From: Glebionis coronaria
Taxonomy: Eukaryota; Streptophyta; Magnoliopsida; Asterales; Asteraceae
Reading direction: 5' to 3'
Assembly: GCA_025667525.1 (NCBI GenBank)
Contig: CM046875.1
Location: forward strand, 292,497,147-292,561,146
Length of the DNA: 64,000 bases
In this document: piece by piece, positions 22,415 to 33,688 of the stretch
Layout: each line of letters starts with the position of its first letter
Position numbering within the stretch: position 1 is the stretch's first letter
The notes under the pieces: model-generated
The model's database searches: none
What the model was told of the DNA's origin: nothing
What the model saw: only the letters and a program-made list of their open reading frames with translations
Program-made: the position numbers and the translations under genes

Positions 22415-23947
22415 TTATTCCCTCTGAGCTCGTCTTTGCAACTCTTGGCGAAGTTCATCCATTTCGTGTTTGTGATTGTCAAACATTTCGGCCATCACTA
22501 ATGCAGCCATTGCAGAGGTTGCAGAGCTGCTCTGGGTTGATCGAATGGGCTCGGTTGTTACTGCTGTACTAAGGATTGGGATTATGGGTGGTGGAAGAAA
22601 TGGTGTTGAAGCCGGTCTGGTTGTTAAGGGTTGTATGGGTGGAGGTTGAGTTGTTAAAGGTTGAGTTGTCACCATGATCATAGGAGCAACAGGTTCCTTT
22701 TCCACACTTGCTGAAATAGGGATTGATGGCTCCTTCGAAGTAGAATAGTGTTCAGGTGACCCAAACTCATCAACATCATCGGGTTCCACGTACTCATCCT
22801 CAATATCTACCCTTGCCCCTGAACCACTACCTCCTGTATCTTTCCTACTCCTTTTAATAGCAATCTTCATCATTTGTTGCTCGGATTTATCAAGAGTAGG
22901 ATCAACAATATCTTCTTCATCACGTAGACGCATCAAATCCTTACCCTTTCCCTTCTTACCCTCTGTCTTCTTCTTCTTGGGTTCGGGTTCAGGTAACGCT
23001 GCTGGTTGTTTGCGTTTACCTTTACTCTTAACCGTTGTGCATGAGTCTTCTCCAGTTTGAAGGTTTGCTTTCAGCCTTTGGATTTCCATCTGCAGTAGCT
23101 TGTAATCAGCAGAACCTTTGATTTTGTCAGACAGAAGGTAATCAGGAACAGGACCCGGAATCACACCAATAGACGGTCCTTCATGCCTCAGATCTACAGT
23201 ATCATCAGCTTCTTCAGTGTGATAGCGACCTCCTGCACGCCTATCAATAGTAGCATCAAGCTTCATAAAATAATTTATGATAAGCTTAATAAACCGAGGA
23301 TAAGGAAAGAAGTTTGTCTTCAGCTTCTTGTTGTAGAAGAGTTGAAAGGTGAATTCTTCCCATATCAACAAAGCATAATCTGAATTTGCAGCTTTGTACA
23401 TGCCATAGAAGAGATTTATTATTGGACTGCGTAAAGCATCATGGCCACTCGTTTTTGGTGTAAGACATTTACTGAGAATACCCATCAACGCTCTCCAAGG
23501 TTGTCCCACCTTAGCAGTGGTAAACTCAGATGCAACTCGTATTTCCGGACATCCAAGTGCGTCAAATAACTCCATGAGTTCATCTTTATTAGGATCCCTT
23601 GAGAAAGACATGCCCTTGGGTGTATCCCGTATACCAAGAATCTTACGGAAGTCTGAAACGGTGAGTGTCTGCTGCTTGTTGTCGATGGTGAAGGTGATCT
23701 TGTTCGAAGTGATTTCCTTGGTTTCCCAAAATTCAAACATATACTCATAAGGCACCGAGGCTGTACTCCTAAGGGCGTTCTTGAAATGAGAGTTATCAAG
23801 AATGGCTATGGCGACCTTAAAACCATGGTGAGTGGATTTAGAGACTTGCTTCAGCCTATAGTTGTTGGGTATAAACTTAAGGGTTCGGGCTTTAGCAATA
23901 TCGGCTTCTCTAGATTCTTGGATTGCTTGTACCGTTGGATTAGTCAT
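22415..23947 (-). CDS. Sirevirus C ORF3, N-terminal part (510 aa open)
   Basis: ATG at 23947, about 105 bases downstream of a TATA-like box. Residues 1-250 form a folded domain (HFKNALRSTASVPYEYMFEFW, then TIDNKQQTLTVSDFRKILGI). Its word order parallels the N-terminal domain of element A ORF3: a helix, a phenylalanine-tryptophan pair, a short beta segment and an LGI/LHL motif. Residues 300-370 are lysine-rich and could be a nuclear localisation signal (EPKKKKTEGKKGKGK). A Pro/Thr-rich linker follows, and then the start of a coiled coil that is cut by TAA. Without that stop the protein would have about 1,314 residues. The role is unknown. Confidence 0.75.
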   Translation of the reverse strand: MTNPTVQAIQESREADIAKARTLKFIPNNYRLKQVSKSTHHGFKVAIAILDNSHFKNALRSTASVPYEYMFEFWETKEITSNKITFTIDNKQQTLTVSDFRKILGIRDTPKGMSFSRDPNKDELMELFDALGCPEIRVASEFTTAKVGQPWRALMGILSKCLTPKTSGHDALRSPIINLFYGMYKAANSDYALLIWEEFTFQLFYNKKLKTNFFPYPRFIKLIINYFMKLDATIDRRAGGRYHTEEADDTVDLRHEGPSIGVIPGPVPDYLLSDKIKGSADYKLLQMEIQRLKANLQTGEDSCTTVKSKGKRKQPAALPEPEPKKKKTEGKKGKGKDLMRLRDEEDIVDPTLDKSEQQMMKIAIKRSRKDTGGSGSGARVDIEDEYVEPDDVDEFGSPEHYSTSKEPSIPISASVEKEPVAPMIMVTTQPLTTQPPPIQPLTTRPASTPFLPPPIIPILSTAVTTEPIRSTQSSSATSAMAALVMAEMFDNHKHEMDELRQELQRRAQRE

Positions 23948-24050
23948 TGTATCTGCTTAAGATAAGACATGAAAGGTTGATGCACAAAAGCATATAGATA
24001 TATATCATTCTTACTTCTAAGCATAACACATTTCATAAATCAACAAGTAC

Positions 24051-24058
24051 ATATATAG
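24051..24058 (-). promoter_or_regulatory. candidate internal promoter for ORF3 of element C
   Basis: The minus strand reads GCTATATATGTAC here, about 105 bases before the ORF3 ATG at 23947. The TTCCGGAA-type motif array begins only a few bases upstream. Spacing and order match the layout seen in element A. Confidence 0.4.
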
Positions 24059-24063
24059 CATGC

Positions 24064-24600
24064 AAACAAGAATAATCAAACTCTTCATCCGGAACTTTTT
24101 CTCATTCAGAACTTCTCCTTATTCGGAACTTCTTCATCCGGAAGTTCTTCACTCGGAACTTCCTTCATTCGGAAGTTCTTCATTCGGAACTTCCTTCATC
24201 CGGAAGTTCTTCACTCGGAACTTCCTTCATCCGGAAGTTCTTCATTCGGAACTTCCTTCATCCGGAAGTTCTTCATTCGGAACTTCCTTCATCCGGAAGT
24301 TCTTCATTCGGAACTTCCTTCATCCGGAACATTCCTTCATTCGGAACTTCCTTCATCCGGAAGTTCTTCATTCGGAACTTCCTTCATCCGGAACATTCCT
24401 TCATTCGGAACTTCCTTCATCCGGAAGTTCTTCATTCGGAACTTCCTTCATTCGGAAGTTCTTCATTCGGAACTTCCTTCATTCGGAAGTTCTTCATTCG
24501 GAACTTCCTTCATTCGGAAGTTCTTCATTCGGAACTTCCTCATTCGGAAGTTTTTCAGAAGAAATCCTTCATTCGGAAGTTTTAAGCCATGTTCATCCGG
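24064..24600. repeat. CGGAAGTTC / CGGAACTTC array upstream of ORF3
   Basis: About thirty copies of CGGAACTTC or CGGAAGTTC alternate, joined by CTTCATC or TTCATT spacers, with a basic period of about 17 and a higher period of 34 bases. The two variants place GAACTTCC and GGAAGTTC in inverted order, so each pair can form a hairpin. The open frames here on the plus strand are only the translated repeat. Confidence 0.92.
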
Positions 24601-24639
24601 AACTTTTACAAACAAAACTCAGATGTTTGATCTAGCGCG

Positions 24640-25903
24640 TTTGTGAGTTTCTAAGGCAATCTAAAGCAATTTACTCATCATTTAACCTATTCTGAGCAAA
24701 ACCCACCATAAATCCCTTATCAATTAACCCTAATTAAGGAATAACCCTAAATCTGATAATTTGTTAATTATCTGAATCAATTAATAGGATATAGATGGCG
24801 ATTTAGACGAATTCATAAGTTAAAATATGATGTAGATTACCTTATTATGTGAATGAACAGGATGGAGTGATTAGACGGGATGTTTGAATGCGTGTTTGTG
24901 TGAGTAACAATGGCGGCAAGTTATTAGATAAACAGTGAATCAGAAAAGTAAGGGGCGGGGGTGTTTTATTTGACTTAGGTCAAATTCTAACATCTTTCAC
25001 ACCATGTCACTTTAAGTCCTCCAATTTCACTCCGTTTTTCTTTTTGTTTCTAACTGTTTTCATTTTACTTAACCCTTGTTTAACTTACACACAACTTAGC
25101 ACACATCTATTAGCATATCTCCAATATCTAAAAACAATGCCTATCACTTAGAACGAACACAAGTCATATTCTAAGGCAAAACCACTCAATTACCATGTAG
25201 CCCTTAATTTTCATAATCACTTTTGAAGATCAATTTTAATGACGAAGATGATTTTAATATTTTCTCCCCCTTAAACGATGACCCGTTTTCTATTTAAAGA
25301 GCTGTAGTCATTGTTTAAAGAGTCAAATATTGATGAAAGCATTTCCAATTTATCTCTTGAAAAAGTTTGATTCATGGTGTCAATAAGATTTCTCTTATTT
25401 AAACAAATTAATGCACTGAGACGTACACAAATTCGTGTTAGACCAAGTTGTAAAGTAAACTTGATCCCTTTGCATGATTTGGCTTGTAAATCACGCCCGA
25501 GAAAATTAATTCCCGTTCTGAGCCAACGTTTTCCAAGGAAATACGTGACTTTAATATGAAAACCGGGTTGCAGTCAGAAATAACTACAAGCCATGATGGG
25601 CATGTTTTAAAAATGTACAACTTTTATACGGACTCTATTTATGGCACCGTGTCAATATTGATCGACATTTCTAAGGCCGTAAATATTACCGTACTAAAAG
25701 ACATGCCCGATTTAAAACGAAAAATATTTTTGGTTTTTCTTGATTTTATAATTTTTATGGTTTTTCTAGGTTTTATATATATATTTTTTTTTTTTTTATG
25801 GTTTTTCTTGGTTTTATATTTTTGTATTTTTCTTTTGTGGTTTATATATTTACGATAATATACATGATCACAACCAAAGGATACTCTGAATAGTTTACCA
25901 CGA
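24640..25903 (-). other. pol-ORF3 spacer of Sirevirus C
   Basis: Non-coding. It contains an AAGGGGGAGAAA purine run on the minus strand near 25260, an AT-rich stretch and a T-rich low-complexity part at 25720-25860. Pol ends at 25904. Confidence 0.4.
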
Positions 25904-28900
25904 CTATTCAGCTGATTCTTCTGCCAACTCTTTGAGAGTCGCTGGAGTGAATGATTTCATGCCAAGCTTGTCGATCAAAAACTCGATTCGTCCTCGATCT
26001 AAGGCTTTGGTGAACATATCCGCCAGCTGATACTCAGTAGTGACAAAATACAGCTCGATCACTCCGTTCTCCACCTGCTCCTTAATGAAATGGTAGCGAA
26101 TGTCTATGTGCTTGGCCCGGGAGTGTTGAACATAGTTGCAGCAAAGGGCAATGGCGCTCTTGTTGTCACAATACATCGGGATTTTGTTAAATCCAAGACC
26201 GTAGTCAGTTAATTGTGATCTCATCCAAAGGACTTGAGCACAACAACCGGACATGGCGATGTATTCAGCCTCCGTGCTTGATATTGCAGCGCTTTTCTGC
26301 CTTTTTGAAGACCAACTGATCAATCTATCTCCTAGGAGTTGCACAGATCCAGAAGTGCTACGCCTCGTATCTTGACATCCAGCATGATCGGCATCTGCGT
26401 ATGATATTAAAGCAATCGAGGAATATTTCGGATACCATAGACCACGATGAAGTTTTCCTTTTAGATACCGAAAGATCCTTTTAACAACATGTAAGTGCTT
26501 TTCGGTAGGCCGAGCCTGATACCGGGCACACATGCATACAGCAAATTGCAAATCAGGCCTGCTAGCAGTCAGATAGAGAAGGGTGCCAATCATTCCACGG
26601 TAAAGTTTCGGATCGACAATAATCCCATCCCTATCTTCATCTAACTTGGATTTCTCCACCATTGGAGTGTCTACGGGGTCACAATTCTCAAAGTTATATT
26701 TCTTAAGAGATTCTAGAGCATATTTGGATTGATTAATAAAGATGCCTCTGGGATTCTGAGAAATCTGTAATCCTAAGAAAAATGAAATTTTTCCCATCAT
26801 CGACATCTGAAAGCGTGTGGACATTATCTTCTCAAATTGTTTAGACAATTCTATGTTAGTGGCAGCAAAAATTATATCATCAACATAAATTTGTACCAGA
26901 AGCATGTCGTTGCCGTCCTTGAGAGTGAATAGAGTGGGGTCCACTTTGCCTTTGGAGAAGCCTTCCGACATGAGATATGTTGACAGGAGATCATACCACG
27001 CGCGTGGAGCTTGTTTCAACCCATAGAGAGCTTTCTTAAGCTTGTACACATGGTTAGGAGACTCCGTACTGACGAACCCATCCGGTTGACTAACATAAAC
27101 CTCTTCCCTTAGTTCACCGTTCAAAAATGCCGTCTTCACATCCATTTGATAGACGATCATGTTCATATGAGCAGCAAACGCAAGGAATAGTCTAATCGCC
27201 TCCAATCTAGCCACAGGAGCAAAAGATTCCTCAAAGTCTATACCCAAGGCTTGTTTATATCCTCTAGCGACCAATCTAGCTTTATTCTTCAATACCGCAC
27301 CCATCTCATCAAGTTTAACCTTATAGACCCATAACAAAGTAAGGATGTTAACCTTGTCAGGGCGAGGAACCAATTCCCATACTTCAAGTCGTTTGAATTC
27401 ATTGAGTTCCTCCTGCATAGCTTCGATCCAAGATGATTGGGTCATAGCCTGCTGCCAATTTTTGGGTTCAACTTCAGAGAGAAATGCATCAAAGTAACAA
27501 TATAGTGCACTCTCTTGTAGTTGATGGCGTGTAGAGACTGGACGATCTAGATCTCCAATAACATTCCTAATTGGGTGATCTTTTGTCCATTTAGTGCTAT
27601 GGTTTTCAATCCTAGGTGGTCTGGAGTGAACAATAGAAGGAGCTTCTTCTGAGGTAGACGCGGCTGAAGGGTTTTCAGGGATCGCTACGCCAAAGAAAGG
27701 AAGCTCTTGCAAGTGAGCATATTCCAAGTCGTGATCAGTAGAATCCTCTTCTACGTCATTAGGCACAAGTAGGGGTGATGATTCAGGTGTAGTTTGAGAA
27801 TCACTTGGTGAAGGTGCATCCGGTTCAATGTGAATTGTAGATGCATTAGATAAAGGTTCATTAACTTGAGCAACCACTTCAGGTATTGGAGCAATTACTA
27901 CAGGTGCTGGAACTTCATCTGTCGGGGGATCGAAGAATTCATCAAACAACGGTTGAAACAGTTTATCCCACTCGGGCCTTGATGGTGGTAAAAATGATGT
28001 AGAAGTAGGATTGTTGGGAACTAATCCGGAACTTATAGCACCGGGTCCCATCTCATGAAGCGCGGGTTCAGAGCTGTGTTGCTCAGAAGCCATTGCTGTC
28101 AGCTCGTCGAAATCAGCGTCCATAGTTTCTACAATCTTGCCAAGACGACGGTTATAGATTCGGTATGCTCTTTTGGACGGTGAGTAACCAATGAAAATAC
28201 CTATGTCGGCTTTTGGTTGAAGCTTACCCAAGTTCTCACTATTGATGTTTGGATAACACAGAGCACCAAACACATGGAAAAATGAAACATCGGGTTTGCG
28301 GTCATGTAGAAGCTCATAAGGTGTTTTTCCATGGCGTTTCCGAATGATAGAACGGTTTTGGGTGAAACATGCAGTAGAAATAGCCTCTGCCCACAAGAAC
28401 AATGGAGCGTTCGCATAAATAAGCATGGTCCTAGCAGCTTCCATAAGTGTACGATTCCGTCTTTCAACAACACCGTTTTGTTGTGGAGTGCGTGCAGCGG
28501 ATGTTTCATGTGATATACCAACTCCTTCATAATAATCACGAAGAGTTTGGTTGACGAACTCTGTACCATTGTCTGTACGAATACGGCGGACAGTGGTATT
28601 CAAACGTACCTGAATGAACTTCAGAAAAGTGATGATAGCCTTCGGTGCTTCATCCTTTGTACGTAGAAATCTAACCCATGTAAACCTGGAAAAATCATCC
28701 ACAATGACGAGAATGAATTTCTTACCGCTCACACTTTCAGTTCTCATCGGCCCACAAAGATCCATATGCAAAAGATGAAGTTTTTCTTGATTGGTGTCTT
28801 CAGCTTTGGGTTTGTAAGATTTCTTGGTGCTTTTCCCCCTTGAACACGCGGAACATAAATGGTCCTTGTGAAATTTAAGCTTTGGAAGACCACGAACTAA

Positions 28901-29371
28901 CTCGTTTTTAGCCAGATGATTAATAGCATCAAAATTAAGATGAGATAATCTGCGATGCCATAACCATGACTTGGTCTTAGAAGCTTTAGAGAGAAGACAT
29001 ACTGGAGAAGCGGCCATCATGTCTTGTAAGGACAAGGTATATAGATTTGCACCACGAGATCCCTTCAACAAATCTTTTCCTTCCAAGTTGCGGATGAAAC
29101 AAGTGTGTTGTCGGAAAGCAACCTCAAGGTTAGAATCACAAAACTGTCCTACTGAGAATAAGTTGTGACCAAGACCTTCTACATAGTATACCCTAGAAAT
29201 CGTCACGTTTCCAATCTGATATTCACCGTACCCCATAATCTTTGCTATATGATCATTCCCAAATTTAACCGTACCAAGAAACTTGCTGACGAAATTTCGG
29301 AGCATCGAGCGATTTCCGGTCATATGTTTTGAACAACCGGAGTCCAAATACCACAGGATGATTTGGACCAC
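25904..29371 (-). CDS. pol: Sirevirus C pol: protease, integrase, RT, RNase H
   Basis: The frame is open for 1,155 codons. There is no ATG at its start; the first codons read from a GTG at 29371, three codons after a stop, and the region overlaps the end of gag by about 50 bases in the -1 frame. Protease shows [13 protein letters not shown] at residues 7-19. The integrase zinc site is HRRLSHLN...CSAC (about 139-176), with catalytic Asp near 204 (HMDLCGP), Asp near 266 (RTDNGTEF) and Glu near 303 (GVVERRN). RT has [13 protein letters not shown] and the active site YVDD near residue 827. RNase H has [11 protein letters not shown] and [10 protein letters not shown]. The C-terminal end is EEAESAE-like and acidic. 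All key residues are present, so the enzyme looks functional. Confidence 0.93.
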   Translation of the reverse strand: MVQIILWYLDSGCSKHMTGNRSMLRNFVSKFLGTVKFGNDHIAKIMGYGEYQIGNVTISRVYYVEGLGHNLFSVGQFCDSNLEVAFRQHTCFIRNLEGKDLLKGSRGANLYTLSLQDMMAASPVCLLSKASKTKSWLWHRRLSHLNFDAINHLAKNELVRGLPKLKFHKDHLCSACSRGKSTKKSYKPKAEDTNQEKLHLLHMDLCGPMRTESVSGKKFILVIVDDFSRFTWVRFLRTKDEAPKAIITFLKFIQVRLNTTVRRIRTDNGTEFVNQTLRDYYEGVGISHETSAARTPQQNGVVERRNRTLMEAARTMLIYANAPLFLWAEAISTACFTQNRSIIRKRHGKTPYELLHDRKPDVSFFHVFGALCYPNINSENLGKLQPKADIGIFIGYSPSKRAYRIYNRRLGKIVETMDADFDELTAMASEQHSSEPALHEMGPGAISSGLVPNNPTSTSFLPPSRPEWDKLFQPLFDEFFDPPTDEVPAPVVIAPIPEVVAQVNEPLSNASTIHIEPDAPSPSDSQTTPESSPLLVPNDVEEDSTDHDLEYAHLQELPFFGVAIPENPSAASTSEEAPSIVHSRPPRIENHSTKWTKDHPIRNVIGDLDRPVSTRHQLQESALYCYFDAFLSEVEPKNWQQAMTQSSWIEAMQEELNEFKRLEVWELVPRPDKVNILTLLWVYKVKLDEMGAVLKNKARLVARGYKQALGIDFEESFAPVARLEAIRLFLAFAAHMNMIVYQMDVKTAFLNGELREEVYVSQPDGFVSTESPNHVYKLKKALYGLKQAPRAWYDLLSTYLMSEGFSKGKVDPTLFTLKDGNDMLLVQIYVDDIIFAATNIELSKQFEKIMSTRFQMSMMGKISFFLGLQISQNPRGIFINQSKYALESLKKYNFENCDPVDTPMVEKSKLDEDRDGIIVDPKLYRGMIGTLLYLTASRPDLQFAVCMCARYQARPTEKHLHVVKRIFRYLKGKLHRGLWYPKYSSIALISYADADHAGCQDTRRSTSGSVQLLGDRLISWSSKRQKSAAISSTEAEYIAMSGCCAQVLWMRSQLTDYGLGFNKIPMYCDNKSAIALCCNYVQHSRAKHIDIRYHFIKEQVENGVIELYFVTTEYQLADMFTKALDRGRIEFLIDKLGMKSFTPATLKELAEESAE

Positions 29372-32300
29372 CTGAAAATATCACCACACAAAGACAATGT
29401 AGAGGTATCGGAATCTGAGTGTTCCTTGTTATTAGCAGGTACAGATTTAATAATCTTAGATTTGCTAACTCTAGGTTTCTTAGATTTCCTAGCCTTCTTC
29501 TTCTTAATTGGTGGTGTAGATTCTAATTGGCTCAAATCCTGAGGTATTTCTTCACTGATAGGCACTACAGTGGGGGCAGACCTAATTAAAGGGCGCTGTT
29601 TCCATACTTGAGTGCGAGTGTTCCTAACTAAAGGACGCTCAGACCTAACCTCAATGGATGCATTCCTAGTTAAAGGGCACATTTTACCATCTAGTGTAAA
29701 GGTCCTACCAGTGGGACGCCATTGCCAGCCAACTTGGGCACGAGTTCTACCCGTTGGCTTCCATTCAAGACCATTCTTAATAGCATTCATTTCATTAACG
29801 TGATCAATCAGACACAAATCATGACGCTGTGAAAACATACATTCATTACAATTCCAACAAGTTAAATCAGAATTCACGAATGGTTTAGGCTGCTGCACAG
29901 GCGCAGAGCTTTTAGTCTTAACATGATTCGTTTTATTTAAAACTGAACTAGCATTCCTATTGTGGACTTCTACTTTCTTCTTTGTGGGACTACTAGTGGA
30001 GGGCTTGATCTTAGCTTTCTTGAGTGGCGATCCTTTAGCCTTAGTAGTCTCTTTTAATCCTGTAGAAGGCAAATTGGGAACATTAGCAGCAGATTTTAAA
30101 GGTGTCTTACTTGATTGTGCCAATGACGGTTTCGCTCCTGGAGTCTTATTAAATGGAGTGACAGCAATGGGCCTATTATTAAGTAGTGCAGAACCTGGTG
30201 TACCTATGTATTGCAAATAAGCCAAGCAATATTGAACTCGCTTAACATATTCATGAGCCGAATAATAGTCGCTACTTGAGGGATCTAAGGCATAAAGATC
30301 GTCTAAAATATCCCTAAGAAGATCGACATGCTTAATGGCATTCCTCATATAATCATCATAGGTAACCTGGTTTCTCTTATGAAGCGGATTCTTATAAAGC
30401 ACTACTTTCTTGGTTGTTGGAGCACTAGTGGACGGTGCAGAGTCGGTAGCTAAGTTATCAACAACTTCTTGTCGGGTGAGAAGAAGTGTCTCCTTTAACT
30501 CAGCCAAAACCATATTTTTGTCTATGAGCAGGATGTTCAAGTCAGAGATTTCTTCGCACTTTTGGTTCAGTTGTTCAACATAATATTGTTGCTGTGCCGC
30601 ATTAAAAGCGAAGCGTTCTTCTAGTGAACCATAAAGAGCGGATAGTCCCTGCCTTGTCCGATCCATCTCCCCTAGAACAGTTGATAGTCTAATTTCTAAG
30701 ACTTGGTTTTTAGACTCTGCAGCCTCTAGTTCCATTCTTAATGTTTCCTTTGATGATATCTCTCTCTTCAATCTCATTATTTCTTCCTCTAATGTCTCAA
30801 CAATTGCAATCATCTTGTCACTATTCTCAACACCGTTTTCACAAACATTTGATATCAAAAGATTTTCATTTTGATTTTGTTGTTTTAATTCTAAAGATAT
30901 ACAATGTTGTTCTAGTTGATTAAAGCGTTGTGAAAGTAAATTGTAAGAATCTTGTAGCTTTAAAAACTCAGCGTTAGATTCGTGACAAGAATGATTTTCT
31001 ACCTCATTTACAGTATCAGCAACATTTACAGAAAGATTACAAACATCATCACAAATATCCTCACAAATATTCACAGCATCACAGTTAATCATAGTGGATG
31101 TAAGCTCATTCGAATAATTAACATTTACAGTAGTAAGCACATCACACGAGATAACTTCAGACAAGAATCGGTCATATTCGGTTAAAATCTTTTCCTTTTC
31201 AATTAGTTGCAGTTCGTAAGCGGTGTCCATTTCATAAAACACTTTTTGAACTTCCCCAATTTCAAACTGAAGATTTTCCTTAAGAGAAGCAAAACTTCCT
31301 TTTAGACTTTCGACAAACGGATTGATCTTAGTTTTAAACACCTCGTTCATGTGTTCGAAAGCCCATTCTCCGGCGTTTAAGCCATTTGAAGTCGTACATT
31401 CCAAAATGACCTTGTCAAAGTTAGTAAAGTATCGGTTAATCTCTTTCAAATTTAACCATACAGTGCTAACAGGTGGAAGATTCTTTGGAATTTCCTTAGG
31501 ACCTTCCATGTTGACAAGTGTAGGAAATGTACTAGGGCGTTCTTCCTCTAACATGTAGGTCGGTGCTGTGATGAGATGAATTGGATGAATTGTAGCTTGT
31601 TGGCGAGAATTGGATGAATTCCTCAACTGATTGTTGGTAGGAGCTGATCCTCTGTATCCTCGTTTGCTTAAAGTTCGTGTGAGATAAGCAGACATAGTAG
31701 TTAGCACTTCAACTGGGTCAGCTCCTTGTTGGAAAACAGGAACGGGGACTTCTTCATCATCACAATACAGTGCTTGATCTGGATGAGCTGCATAATCAGT
31801 AGAAGGAATACTCATTTGATCAGGATAGCTTGTTGGAAATGCTGCATTCTCTTGATAAGAAGAATATGAAGGCTGAGCATAAGGTGCAACATTTGCTTGA
31901 TGAAGTTGTGAAGCATACGGTGATGAAGGTGCATTGTACCGATATTGTTGCTGATGTGAGGTGGGTGGTTGTGGTAGAATCGAGTATTGGGGAAAGGCTG
32001 GTGTCATGTAAGGTGATTGATGATAGGCTTGATGTCCCAAAATATAAGGAGTGTTGTTGTGAGACAAGCTTGGTTGATTCGCCATCAAAGCTAAGGAATC
32101 TGGATACATACCGCGAGGAGAACGGTGCATAATCACATGCTTCTCATGCTGCTGAAGGAAGGCATATATTTGATCCAAATTGCACTTATGCAGATCCCTG
32201 GTTAACTTGACATCGGTAATATACTCACCCCATTCAGCTTGAGGTAGAGTATTCAAGAATTTGGTGTTAACCTGGAATGGAGCAATCTCAAGATTGTATA

Positions 32301-32823
32301 CATTCAGATCATTCATGAGTGTGGTGAATCTGAAGTAATAATCGTGAAGTGTTTCCCCTGGGTTGTAGGTGAATCTATCAAACAGGTCATACAACTGACA
32401 TTCCCTTTCCTGTTTTGTGAGAGAAGTACCTTGTAGCAACACCTTAAGACGTTCCCATAAGTCTTTTGCTACCGTATACTTGCTTACCATCCTATAAATA
32501 TCATGGGGAAGAGCTTGAAGAATTGTTTGAAGAGCTTTTTCATCTGCATCTGCAACAAGTTGTTGAGCTGGAGTGAGTTCTTCAAATTCTCGTGGTCTAG
32601 TCACGTTGTCAACCGTAATGGTACCATAGTCGAGTGGACCATTCAAAATCGATTTGACCATAAGCCTTCCGTATGTCGGTTTCCCCTTTAGATATTGCAT
32701 CATTCGACCTTGCCATGCCTCAAACACCTCTTTAATAAGCATCGATGGACGGCTATCAGTTCCCGTTATGATTGATATATCCGTAAGAGATGTCATCTGA
32801 GGCATTACTGAATTTGGATTCAT
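29320..32823 (-). CDS. gag: Sirevirus C gag (about 1,167 aa)
   Basis: I choose the ATG at 32823 because Gag-like sequence begins there; the frame is open 239 codons further upstream, but only through the translated motif array and leader. The Gag core is at residues 20-215 ([20 protein letters not shown] start, [26 protein letters not shown]). A Gln/Tyr/Pro-rich part follows. Residues about 600-785 are a long coiled coil ([16 protein letters not shown]). Near residue 985 a Cys/His cluster [16 protein letters not shown] replaces the usual CCHC knuckle. After it come four to five repeats of a word like WKPTGRT / PLTRN and a basic tail. The long Gag with coiled coil is typical of Sireviruses. 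It would build the particle and bind RNA. Confidence 0.9.
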   Translation of the reverse strand: MNPNSVMPQMTSLTDISIITGTDSRPSMLIKEVFEAWQGRMMQYLKGKPTYGRLMVKSILNGPLDYGTITVDNVTRPREFEELTPAQQLVADADEKALQTILQALPHDIYRMVSKYTVAKDLWERLKVLLQGTSLTKQERECQLYDLFDRFTYNPGETLHDYYFRFTTLMNDLNVYNLEIAPFQVNTKFLNTLPQAEWGEYITDVKLTRDLHKCNLDQIYAFLQQHEKHVIMHRSPRGMYPDSLALMANQPSLSHNNTPYILGHQAYHQSPYMTPAFPQYSILPQPPTSHQQQYRYNAPSSPYASQLHQANVAPYAQPSYSSYQENAAFPTSYPDQMSIPSTDYAAHPDQALYCDDEEVPVPVFQQGADPVEVLTTMSAYLTRTLSKRGYRGSAPTNNQLRNSSNSRQQATIHPIHLITAPTYMLEEERPSTFPTLVNMEGPKEIPKNLPPVSTVWLNLKEINRYFTNFDKVILECTTSNGLNAGEWAFEHMNEVFKTKINPFVESLKGSFASLKENLQFEIGEVQKVFYEMDTAYELQLIEKEKILTEYDRFLSEVISCDVLTTVNVNYSNELTSTMINCDAVNICEDICDDVCNLSVNVADTVNEVENHSCHESNAEFLKLQDSYNLLSQRFNQLEQHCISLELKQQNQNENLLISNVCENGVENSDKMIAIVETLEEEIMRLKREISSKETLRMELEAAESKNQVLEIRLSTVLGEMDRTRQGLSALYGSLEERFAFNAAQQQYYVEQLNQKCEEISDLNILLIDKNMVLAELKETLLLTRQEVVDNLATDSAPSTSAPTTKKVVLYKNPLHKRNQVTYDDYMRNAIKHVDLLRDILDDLYALDPSSSDYYSAHEYVKRVQYCLAYLQYIGTPGSALLNNRPIAVTPFNKTPGAKPSLAQSSKTPLKSAANVPNLPSTGLKETTKAKGSPLKKAKIKPSTSSPTKKKVEVHNRNASSVLNKTNHVKTKSSAPVQQPKPFVNSDLTCWNCNECMFSQRHDLCLIDHVNEMNAIKNGLEWKPTGRTRAQVGWQWRPTGRTFTLDGKMCPLTRNASIEVRSERPLVRNTRTQVWKQRPLIRSAPTVVPISEEIPQDLSQLESTPPIKKKKARKSKKPRVSKSKIIKSVPANNKEHSDSDTSTLSLCGDIFRWSKSSCGIWTPVVQNI

Positions 32824-32939
32824 TTTTTTTTCTTCAAAGAAACAGAGATTATCGGTTGATCGAACAGTGAAGTAAAGCTTGTGAATTGTGTTGTGTTTTT
32901 GTTGTAAGAAACCAAGATTAAATCCTCTAAAAAAATCGT

Positions 32940-33440
32940 CGAAAAACAAGCAAAATAACCCTTGATTCGGAACTTTTTGTTGATTCGGAAGTTTGATTCG
33001 GAAGATTACCTTGATTCGGAACTTTTTGTTGATTCGGAAGATTACCTTGATTCGGAACTTTTGGATTGATCCGGAACTTCTTGGTTCGGAAGTTCTTGGT
33101 TCGGAACTTTGGCTTGATCCGGAACTTCTTGACTCGGAAGTTCTTGGTTCGGAACTTTGGCTAGATCCGGAACTTCTTGACTCGGAAGTTCTTGGTTCGG
33201 AAGTTTGGCTTGATCCGGAACTTCTTGACTCGGAAGTTCTTGGTTCGGAAGTTTCTTGATCCGGAACTTCTTGACTCGGAAGTTCTTGGTTCGGAAGTTT
33301 CTTGACTCGGAACTTCTTGGTTCGGAAGTTTCTTGATTCGGAACTTCTTGACTCGGAACTCCTTGATCCGGAACTCCTTGATCCGGAACTTCTTAATCCG
33401 GAACTTCTTGATCCGGAAGTTTTGCTGAATGAACAGAAAC
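32940..33440. repeat. TTCCGGATC / TTCCGAATC array in the leader of element C
   Basis: More than twenty-five copies of CGGAACTTCTTG or CGGAAGTTCTTG lie between primer binding site and gag start. The family is the same as the array at 24064-24600. The array is open in the gag frame (repeated SGSRSSESR words) and also on the plus strand, a result of its period. Confidence 0.92.
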
Positions 33441-33674
33441 TTTTGCCGATGAACAGTCGAACAGTAACAATGAAGATTAAGCCCAGATTTTGACCAAATA
33501 ACCCAAAAAGTTTTGTGCTTTCGACTAAAATAAGTAACAACTAATACTTATCCACTAATCCCAATCACAAAAACACCAAAAACACCAAGAATCAAGATGA
33601 TTTTTCTAAAAGAACACTAATACAATCAAAAACTAAAAAACCACACAAATCACCACCTTAAATCACCCCATAGC

Positions 33675-33686
33675 TCTCTGATACCA
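33675..33686 (-). other. primer binding site of Sirevirus C
   Basis: The minus strand reads TGGTATCAGAGA two bases inside the 5' LTR, the initiator tRNA-Met type used by most copia elements. The last base differs from the usual C. Confidence 0.85.
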
Positions 33687-33688
33687 AA

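Noticed and set aside
20003..23947. ORF3 of element C as a retroviral envelope gene
   Set aside because: Its position fits the env-like label used for Sireviruses, but I see no signal peptide, cleavage site or membrane anchor; it is lysine- and acid-rich with a coiled coil.
24060..24635. 191-codon plus-strand frame with Phe/Ser/Gly words
   Set aside because: Direct translation of the CGGAAGTTC array; no non-repeat coding part.
24064..33440. CRISPR-like regular repeats
   Set aside because: Spacers are not unique and the repeats are short and degenerate; this is a plant retrotransposon, not a prokaryotic array.
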